Source: an uncultured Allobosea sp. (GTDB taxonomy: Bacteria > Pseudomonadota > Alphaproteobacteria > Rhizobiales > Beijerinckiaceae). From it: a stretch of 64,000 bases of DNA. Location: assembly GCF_945956895.1 (NCBI RefSeq), contig NZ_CAMFJF010000003.1, forward strand, positions 1 to 64,000, given 5' to 3'. The notes beneath the pieces are model-generated. The model was given only the letters and a program-made list of their open reading frames with translations. It made no database searches and had not been told where the DNA came from. Positions 58,810 to 64,000 of this stretch are shown here, one piece after another; positions within the stretch are counted from its first letter, which is position 1, and the number at the start of each line of letters is the position of its first letter. A program made the translations under genes and the position numbers.

Positions 58810-59685
58810 TCAGTTCTCGCGGCGGATGGCGCTTTCGTGCCAGCGGTGCAGCAGCAGGTACGAGATCAGGCTGGTCGCGAGGAAGATCGCGATACCCGAG
58901 AGCGAGATCATCACCAGCGCTGCGAAGACGCGCGGGATCTTGAGCTGGTAGCCTGCCTCCAGGATGCGATAGGCGAGACCCGAGGCGCTGCCGCCGGTGC
59001 CCGCGACGAACTCGGCGACGACGGCTCCGATCAGCGCAAGCCCACCGGAAATCTTCAGCCCCGCCAGGAAATAGGGCAATGCCGCCGGCAATTTGAGATA
59101 GCGCATCGTCTGCCAGCGCGAGGCGCCGTAGAGCTCGAACAGGTTGACGAGGTTATGGTCGGCCGAGTTCAGTCCGAGGATCGTGTTCGACAGGATCGGG
59201 AAGAAGGCGACGATCCAGGCGCAGATCAGGAGCGAGAGGTCGATATCATTGGCCCAGATGATGATCAGCGGGGCGATCGCGACGATCGGCGTGACCTGCA
59301 GGATGACCGCATAAGGCAAGAGCGCCATCTCCAGCCATTTCGACTGGCTGAACAGCACGGCGAGCGTCACGCCGACGACGACCGCGGCAGCGAGCGCCAT
59401 GAAGGTGATCTTCAAGGTGACCCAGAGCGAGCCGGAGAGCGTACCCCAGTCGGCGACCAGCGTCTGCCCGACCAGGATCGGCCCGGGCAGCACATAGTGC
59501 GGGATATCGTTCCAGCGGACCGCGAACTCCCAGAGTGCCAGCACGATGACGCCGATCACCAGCGGCGCGAGGATGCGCGGCCAGACGCTGGCGGGCACGC
59601 CGAGGATACGGGTCTCGGCCATCGCGACGGGCAGCGCTTGCGCGTCGGTGCCATCGGAGCTGAGCGTTTCGGCGGGTGAGCTCAT
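58810..59685 (-). CDS. ABC transporter permease (TauC/SsuC/ThiX type)
   Basis: 291 residues with about six membrane segments. The BPD_transp_1 EAA loop is LFELYGASRWQTMRYLKLPAALPY. The family also covers taurine, alkanesulfonate and formylaminopyrimidine importers. ATG 59685 overlaps the ATPase stop (ATGA) with GGAGGCGATC upstream. It works with the ATPase and the periplasmic NMT1-like protein encoded just upstream in the operon. Confidence 0.9.
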   Translation of the reverse strand: MSSPAETLSSDGTDAQALPVAMAETRILGVPASVWPRILAPLVIGVIVLALWEFAVRWNDIPHYVLPGPILVGQTLVADWGTLSGSLWVTLKITFMALAAAVVVGVTLAVLFSQSKWLEMALLPYAVILQVTPIVAIAPLIIIWANDIDLSLLICAWIVAFFPILSNTILGLNSADHNLVNLFELYGASRWQTMRYLKLPAALPYFLAGLKISGGLALIGAVVAEFVAGTGGSASGLAYRILEAGYQLKIPRVFAALVMISLSGIAIFLATSLISYLLLHRWHESAIRREN

Positions 59686-60536
59686 CGGCCGATCGCCTCC
59701 TTCAGCGTATTGGAGGCGACGCGGCAAAGATGGGCGTATTCGCCGGAGGTCCGGAACAGTTCGTCGCGCGGATAGGCGGCGTCGACCGAAAGATCGGCCA
59801 TGACCCGGCCGGGCCGGGCCGCCATCACCACGATGCGCTGCGAAAGATAGACGGATTCGAAGACCGAGTGGGTGACGAAGACGGCGGTGAAGCGCTCGCG
59901 CTCCCACAGCGCGAGCAGGTCATCGTTGAGGCGATGACGGGTGATTTCGTCCAACGCCGCGAAGGGCTCGTCCATTAGCAAGATCTTGGGCCGCATCACC
60001 AGCGCGCGTGCAATCGAGACGCGCATCTTCATGCCGCCCGACAATTCGCGCGGATAGGACTTCTCGAAGCCCTTGAGGCCGACCAGAGCGAGCATCTCGG
60101 CGGCGCGTGCCTCGGCCTCGGCGCGGGCTACGCCCCTGAGCTTGAGCGGCAGCATGACGTTGGTCAGCGCGTTGGCCCAGGGCATCAGCGTCGGGTCCTG
60201 GAAGACGAAACCGAGATCGCGGGCGCCATGACCGGTGCTGCCTTGCGCCTCGCCGGTCTCGCCTGGCCAGGTGATCGTGCCGGCCGTCGGCGCGCCGAGG
60301 CCCGCGATCATGCGCAGCAGCGTCGACTTCCCGCAGCCCGACGGGCCGAGCAGACTGATGAACTGCCCTGCCCCCAGTTCGAGATCGACGTCGCGAACGG
60401 CGAGCGTGCCGTTGGCGAAGCGCTTCGAGACGTGCCGGACCGCCACCAGCGGCGTGCTGGCGCTCTCGTTGCCCGGAGGTGTGCTTAGATAGGCCGTGTC
60501 CAAAGCCTGATGATCCGATCTACGAAATGCCGTCAT
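59682..60536 (-). CDS. ABC transporter ATP-binding protein (TauB/SsuB/ThiZ type)
   Basis: 284 residues. The Walker A motif is GPSGCGKS (64-71), the Q-loop FVFQDPTLMPW, the signature RELSGGMKMRVSIARAL, the Walker B ILLMDEPFAALD and the switch His in FVTHSVFES. The predicted ATG (60536) lies exactly in the end of a family D intergenic repeat, without a good ribosome-binding site, and the first 25 residues are not conserved-looking, so the true start may be internal. It pairs with the downstream permease. Confidence 0.87.
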   Translation of the reverse strand: MTAFRRSDHQALDTAYLSTPPGNESASTPLVAVRHVSKRFANGTLAVRDVDLELGAGQFISLLGPSGCGKSTLLRMIAGLGAPTAGTITWPGETGEAQGSTGHGARDLGFVFQDPTLMPWANALTNVMLPLKLRGVARAEAEARAAEMLALVGLKGFEKSYPRELSGGMKMRVSIARALVMRPKILLMDEPFAALDEITRHRLNDDLLALWERERFTAVFVTHSVFESVYLSQRIVVMAARPGRVMADLSVDAAYPRDELFRTSGEYAHLCRVASNTLKEAIGR

Positions 60537-60626
60537 TCTCGGGCGAAGCGAAGCTTCGACCCGAGAACCTCATGACGAGAAGGCACTGGTTTCCGAGATG
60601 CTCAGGGCTCAAACCCGAGCACGACG
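60531..60626. repeat. Palindromic intergenic repeat, family D copy 2 (inverted)
   Basis: Begins CGTCATTCTCGGGCGAAGCG and ends CGAGCACGACG. It matches copy 1 (2841-2951) in reverse orientation. It separates the ATPase gene from the binding-protein gene within one operon, and its left end supplies the annotated start codon of the ATPase. Confidence 0.85.
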
Positions 60627-60633
60627 TTCCTTC

Positions 60634-61665
60634 TCAGCCCTTGCCGATGCCCTTGTTGACGAAGTCGAGGCTGTAGGCCTTCTTCACGTCGACTCCGGCC
60701 GGAACCACGCCCGCCTCGCTCATCGTCTTGTAGAAGCTTGCCCAGCGCGCATCGGTCATGGCGCCGATGCCGAGCGTCTTGGCGTCGCCGGAGACGACGA
60801 TGCCGCGATCATTCATCACCTTGAGCGCGTAGTCGATCTTCTCCTGATCCATGTCGGGATTGTCCTTCAGGATCCGGGCATTGGCGGCCTCGTTGCCGGC
60901 GCCGCCCTTCATGTACTCGGCCCAGCCTTCCAGCGTCGCATCGGTGAAGCGCTGCACCAGCTCCTTCTTCTCCTGGACCATCTTCCGGGAGAGCGTGATC
61001 GTGGTGTTGTAGTTCTCGAACCCGGCATCGGCGAGCAGATGCACGACCGGATCGACACCCGCCTTGCGGATGACGAAGGGCTCGGAGGAGAGGAAACCCT
61101 GCTGCGTCAGCTTCTTGTCGGCCAGGAACGGCGCCATGTTGAAGGTGTAGGGGCGAATCTGCTCGTCCTGGAAGCCGAACTTCAGCTTCAGGAAGGGCCA
61201 GAAGCCGACGCGGGCCTGCGCCGCGATCAGGATCGGCTTGCCCTTGAGGTCCGCGAGCGTGTCGTTGCCCTGGCCGGGATGCGAGATCAGGACCTGCGGG
61301 TCCTTCTGGAAGATCGAGGCGATGCAGAGGAAGGGCAGGTTCTCATGCGCGAAGCTCAGCGCCTCCAGCGAGTTGCCCATGATCATGTCGACACGGCCAC
61401 CGAGCAGGAGCTGGGTCGGGTTCTGCTGCGGGCCGCCGGGGCGGATATCCACGTCGAGCCCGTATTTCTTGTAGATGCCGTTGGCGGCGGCGAGGTAGAA
61501 GCCGCCATGCTCGGTCTGGGCGCGCCAGTTGGTCTGGTAGCTGACCTTGTCGAGCGTCTGTGCGTTGACCCGCGCGCCCGGCACGGGGATCAGCAGGGAA
61601 GCGGTGGAGCCGCCGATCAACCCGAGCGCGGCACGCCGGTTCACGCGATATTTCATCGTCGTCAT
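60634..61665 (-). CDS. NMT1/ThiY-like ABC substrate-binding protein
   Basis: 343 residues. A Tat-like signal (NRRAALGLIGGSTASLLIPV) is followed by SYQTNWRAQTEHGGFYLAAANGIYKKYGLDV, the opening of the NMT1/THI5-like family that binds pyrimidines, sulfonates, riboflavin or related small ligands. The ligand is unknown. ATG 61665 follows GGGGAGAGAG. First gene of the operon with the ATPase and permease. It is divergent from a creatininase-family enzyme across a perfect operator-like palindrome. Confidence 0.88.
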   Translation of the reverse strand: MTTMKYRVNRRAALGLIGGSTASLLIPVPGARVNAQTLDKVSYQTNWRAQTEHGGFYLAAANGIYKKYGLDVDIRPGGPQQNPTQLLLGGRVDMIMGNSLEALSFAHENLPFLCIASIFQKDPQVLISHPGQGNDTLADLKGKPILIAAQARVGFWPFLKLKFGFQDEQIRPYTFNMAPFLADKKLTQQGFLSSEPFVIRKAGVDPVVHLLADAGFENYNTTITLSRKMVQEKKELVQRFTDATLEGWAEYMKGGAGNEAANARILKDNPDMDQEKIDYALKVMNDRGIVVSGDAKTLGIGAMTDARWASFYKTMSEAGVVPAGVDVKKAYSLDFVNKGIGKG

Positions 61666-61764
61666 CTTGCTCTCTCCCCTCACGCTGCGGCCGGGCCAAG
61701 CCACTGGCCCGTCTCCTTATCCCATGCGATAGGACGACGGGACAATGCAACGCCGTGCGGCCGG

Positions 61765-61780
61765 GTTTCTGCACAGAAAC
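61765..61780. promoter_or_regulatory. 16-bp perfect palindrome between ABC operon and creatininase gene
   Basis: GTTTCTGCACAGAAAC: arms GTTTCTG and CAGAAAC around a 2-bp centre. It lies 35 nt before the creatininase ATG and about 100 nt before the divergent binding-protein gene. A dimeric repressor would fit. The regulator is not in the window. Confidence 0.6.
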
Positions 61781-61814
61781 AAGGCGATCGCATCGGCTCC
61801 TGACAGGCCTGATC

Positions 61815-62615
61815 ATGACCGCACGTTTCTGGGGCGACCTGAAGAGCTCCGACTTCGCCACACTTTCACCTGACCGCACCGTCGCCGTGCTGCCACTAGC
61901 TGCCATCGAGCAGCACGGCCCGCATCTGCCTGTTTCGGTCGATACCACCGTGATGAACGGGATGCTGGCCGAGGCGATGCCGCTGGTGCCTGATGATCTC
62001 GACGTGCTCGTCCTGCCGACGCAGGCCGTCTGCAAGTCGAACGAGCACCTGCATTCGCCCGGCACGGTCACCATCGGCTGGGAGAGCGCGATCCGTTCCT
62101 GGATCGAGATCGGCGAGAGCGTGAAGCGGGCGGGCCTGCGCAAGCTCGTGCTGATCACCTCGCATGGCGGCAATGTCGACCCGATGAAGATCGTGGCGCG
62201 GGAGCTGCGCGTCGATCACGGCATGCTCGCCATCTGCACGGCCTGGATGTCCTTCGGCCTGCCAGAGGGGCTCTTTGGCGAGCTCGATATCCGCCACGGC
62301 ATCCATGGCGGTGATGTCGAGACCTCGCTGATGCTGCATTTCCGGCCCGACCTCGTCGACATGGGCAAAGCCGCACTGTTCAAGCCGCATACCGTGACGA
62401 TGGCCGAAGAAGGCTACACTCATCTGCGCCCGACCGGCCCGCATGCCTTCGCCTGGATGGCGCAGGATGTTAACCGCGCGGGTGCCGCGGGCAATGCCAG
62501 TCTCGCGACCGCCGCGAAGGGCAAGGCGACGGCAGCGTTGCAGGCGCGGGGCTTCGCCAAGTTGATGGCCGACGTCGCGCGGATGCCGCTCGATACGCTC
62601 TACAAGGCGGGCTGA
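61815..62615 (+). CDS. Creatininase-family amidohydrolase
   Basis: 266 residues. The metal-ligand motifs are IEQHGPHLPVSVDT (Glu32, His34, Asp43), ITSHGGN (His117) and GGDVETSLML (a Glu). Creatininase-family enzymes hydrolyse cyclic or amide substrates, including creatinine, formylaminopyrimidines (ArfB) and MftE-type peptides. With the divergent NMT1-type importer, a shared small nitrogenous substrate is plausible but unproven. ATG 61815 is chosen; the frame extends to 61755 without a convincing start. Confidence 0.87.
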   Translation: MTARFWGDLKSSDFATLSPDRTVAVLPLAAIEQHGPHLPVSVDTTVMNGMLAEAMPLVPDDLDVLVLPTQAVCKSNEHLHSPGTVTIGWESAIRSWIEIGESVKRAGLRKLVLITSHGGNVDPMKIVARELRVDHGMLAICTAWMSFGLPEGLFGELDIRHGIHGGDVETSLMLHFRPDLVDMGKAALFKPHTVTMAEEGYTHLRPTGPHAFAWMAQDVNRAGAAGNASLATAAKGKATAALQARGFAKLMADVARMPLDTLYKAG

Positions 62616-62618
62616 GCC

Positions 62619-63074
62619 TCACTCGGGATCGAGGAGGCGCGGCCCCGGCCCCTCCTCGGCCAGGCGATCGAGCGGGTTGTGCAACGGGCAATCCCGTACC
62701 GAGAGGCAACCGCAGCCGATGCAGCCGTTCAGATGATCGCGCAATCGCGTCAGCCGGTCGATGCGGCGTTCCAGTTCCTGCTTCCAGGCGGATGAAAGCC
62801 GCGTCCAATCCGCGACGGTCGGGGTGCGTTCCTGTGGCAAGGCCTTGAAGGCCTCGCGGATGGTCTTCAGCGGGATGCCGGCGCGCTGCGCCACCTTGAT
62901 GATCGCGACCCGGCGCAGCACCTCGCGGGCATAGCGGCGCTGGTTGCCCCGCGTCCGATGGCTGCGGATCAGCCCTTCCGCCTCGTAGAAATGCAATGCC
63001 GAGACCGCGAGCCCGCTGCGGCGGGCGACGTCGCCGACGCTGAGCTCGCCCGGCAAACGCGCCTGCTGGGACAT
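62619..63074 (-). CDS. soxR: Redox-sensitive transcriptional activator SoxR
   Basis: 151 residues. This is a MerR-family activator with an N-terminal winged helix ([25 protein letters not shown]), a dimerisation helix and the 2Fe-2S loop [12 protein letters not shown] (Cys118, 121, 123, 129), one residue offset from E. coli SoxR. It senses redox-active compounds and activates promoters with a 19-bp spacer, one of which lies immediately upstream (63087-63117). ATG 63074. Confidence 0.95.
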   Translation of the reverse strand: MSQQARLPGELSVGDVARRSGLAVSALHFYEAEGLIRSHRTRGNQRRYAREVLRRVAIIKVAQRAGIPLKTIREAFKALPQERTPTVADWTRLSSAWKQELERRIDRLTRLRDHLNGCIGCGCLSVRDCPLHNPLDRLAEEGPGPRLLDPE

Positions 63075-63086
63075 TGGGAACGCCTC

Positions 63087-63117
63087 TTGACCTGAACCTT
63101 ACTTGAGGTTCTATAAG
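63087..63117 (+). promoter_or_regulatory. SoxR-type promoter with 19-bp spacer
   Basis: The -35 is TTGACC (63087-63092) and the -10 is TATAAG (63112-63117), separated by exactly 19 bp. Inside the spacer lies GAACCTTACTTGAGGTTC (63094-63111), a GAACCT/AGGTTC dyad resembling the E. coli SoxR box. It should drive the plus-strand FMN reductase gene. MerR-family activators require such an over-long spacer. Confidence 0.85.
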
Positions 63118-63150
63118 CCGCGCTCCCGTGATGCAAACCGGAGCGTTTCC

Positions 63151-63744
63151 ATGCACCAGAAGGTCGATACACGGATCAGGCTCGCCCTGATCTACGGCAG
63201 CAACCGCGAAGGCCGCTTCTGCGACAAGGTCGCTGGCTGGGCGATCTCGCAGATCGCGGGCGACGGCCCGTTCGACCTTGCGATCGTCGATCCCGGCGAG
63301 ATCGACCTGCCGCCGCGCCATGTCAGCGGCAAGCACCCTGCCCTCGAAGAACTGCGGCAGGTCATCGGCTGGGCCGACGGCTTCGTCGTGGTGACGCCGG
63401 AATACAATCGCGGCTATCCGGCGATCCTGAAGTTCCTGATCGACGCGGTCGGGCCGGAATGGCGCGGCAAGCCGGTCGGCTTCGTCTCCTATGGCGGCAT
63501 CTCGGGCGGCCTGCGTGCCGTCGAGCAATTGCGCCTCGTCTTCGGGGAGCTGCATGCCGCGCCGATCCGTGATGGCGTCGCCTTCGCCGATATCTGGAGC
63601 CGCTTCGACGCGGAAGGCGCCCTGCTCAATGCCGACCGCGCCGAGCAGGCGATGGCAACGATGCTGGCGCAATTGCACTGGTGGGCGAGCGCGCTGCGCA
63701 AGGCGCGCGAGGAGGTGCCTTACGGCCAGTTCGCGGCAGCCTGA
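63151..63744 (+). CDS. NADPH-dependent FMN reductase (SoxR target)
   Basis: 197 residues, flavodoxin-like fold with IYGSNREGRFCDKV (phosphate loop) and TPEYNRGYPAILKFLID, both hallmarks of the NADPH-dependent FMN reductase/ArsH-like family. It would reduce FMN or quinones or detoxify redox-cycling compounds, consistent with its SoxR promoter. The ATG at 63151 follows GGAG at 63140-63143; the longer frame to 63103 lies inside the promoter and is impossible. Confidence 0.9.
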   Translation: MHQKVDTRIRLALIYGSNREGRFCDKVAGWAISQIAGDGPFDLAIVDPGEIDLPPRHVSGKHPALEELRQVIGWADGFVVVTPEYNRGYPAILKFLIDAVGPEWRGKPVGFVSYGGISGGLRAVEQLRLVFGELHAAPIRDGVAFADIWSRFDAEGALLNADRAEQAMATMLAQLHWWASALRKAREEVPYGQFAAA

Positions 63745-63827
63745 TACGTCACGCGAACGTGGAAAGAGCTTCACAAATCCGAACTGGTCTCCTGGTGGCG
63801 GGATGCGGAACAATGTCCGTCCCGAGA

Positions 63828-63928
63828 CTAGATCGTCGTGCGTCCTGGCGGATGCAAAGCGACGATCTAGCTCTTTGTCATCGCATCGGATTCTTCCGAA
63901 AAGTGGTCCCCACTTTTCGGTCCGATGC
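63828..63928. repeat. Compound palindromic repeat, family E
   Basis: Two stems: CTAGATCGTCG (63828-63838) with CGACGATCTAG (63860-63870), and a nested one in which GCATCGGA (63883-63890) pairs with TCCGATGC (63921-63928) around CCGAAAAGTGG / CCACTTTTCGG (63896-63906, 63910-63920). The GTGG...CCAC core is typical of a widespread Rhizobiales intergenic palindrome. Confidence 0.82.
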
Positions 63929-63945
63929 AGGAGGAGCCGACGGAT

Positions 63946-64000
63946 ATGAAGCTCAAACTTCTCCGCAACGCGACGCTGAAGCTCATATACGGCGGCAGGA
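63946..64000 (+). CDS. Probable metallo-beta-lactamase-fold protein, 5' end only
   Basis: The ATG at 63946 follows AGGAGGAG (63929-63936). The 18 readable residues, starting MKLKLLRNATLKLIYGG, resemble the opening beta-hairpin of MBL-fold hydrolases (commonly MKLTLLRNATLxLxYxG). The metal-binding motifs lie beyond the window, so the assignment is tentative. Confidence 0.4.
   Translation, partial: MKLKLLRNATLKLIYGGR

Noticed and set aside
1-64000. tRNA, rRNA or insertion sequence
   Set aside because: I read the intergenic gaps for cloverleaf patterns and for transposase-like reading frames and saw none. A tRNAscan and an ISfinder search would be decisive.

Overview
The window is chromosomal DNA from a GC-rich alphaproteobacterium of the Hyphomicrobiales (Rhizobiales). 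A Bosea-like or related genus is my best guess. The inference rests on composition, on a full-length growth-pole-ring (GPR/RgsE) type protein typical of polar-growing Rhizobiales, on a rhizobial-type metal-dependent asparaginase, and on several families of palindromic intergenic repeats. I see no rRNA, tRNA, CRISPR array, insertion sequence or phage block. It reads as core chromosome, densely packed and organised in operons.

Layout. 1-10 kb: an M20 peptidase (cut by the window edge), an Nramp Mn/Fe importer, a HerA-like ATPase, a DUF2267 protein, then mutA-thiD-mutB, in which a thiamine kinase sits between the two methylmalonyl-CoA mutase subunits. 10-15 kb: a small Tyr/Gly-rich exported protein and a potFGHI polyamine ABC operon. 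15-26 kb: DUF3750 protein, a PLP sulfur-amino-acid enzyme with a divergent Lrp regulator, three alpha/beta hydrolases (two are paralogous lipoproteins), the mutase chaperone GTPase meaB, a Tat-exported beta-helix protein, a zinc-type asparaginase, a kynurenine-formamidase-like hydrolase and a stand-alone Lrp ligand-binding domain. 26-31 kb: malic enzyme fused to a phosphotransacetylase-like domain, an orphan peptide-binding protein and a D-amino-acid transaminase.

31-42 kb is one purine-scavenging locus. guaD is divergent from xdhABC, and xdhABC runs on with overlapping genes into a BMP-type nucleoside ABC transporter. Guanine deamination, xanthine oxidation and uptake would therefore be under common control, and a 25-bp palindrome lies in the divergent promoter.

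42-53 kb: HU, a CoxE-like VWA protein, a small membrane protein, UspA, a 2Fe-2S ferredoxin, a free Hpt phosphotransfer protein and the 2047-residue GPR/RgsE homologue. The GPR body is an unbroken 22-residue (2 x 11) repeat register from residue 286 to 1517. 53-64 kb: an orphan DnaB-C-like ATPase, an Mla-type lipid transport operon, a CheZ-like protein, a TauABC/ThiXYZ-type ABC operon divergent from a creatininase-family enzyme, soxR divergent from an FMN reductase with a textbook 19-bp-spacer SoxR promoter, and the first codons of a probable metallo-beta-lactamase-fold protein.

No clearly undescribed multi-gene system is evident. The most interesting items are the GPR homologue's repeat geometry, with an Hpt gene and a CtrA-like box beside it, several well-formed operators, and the intergenic palindrome families.
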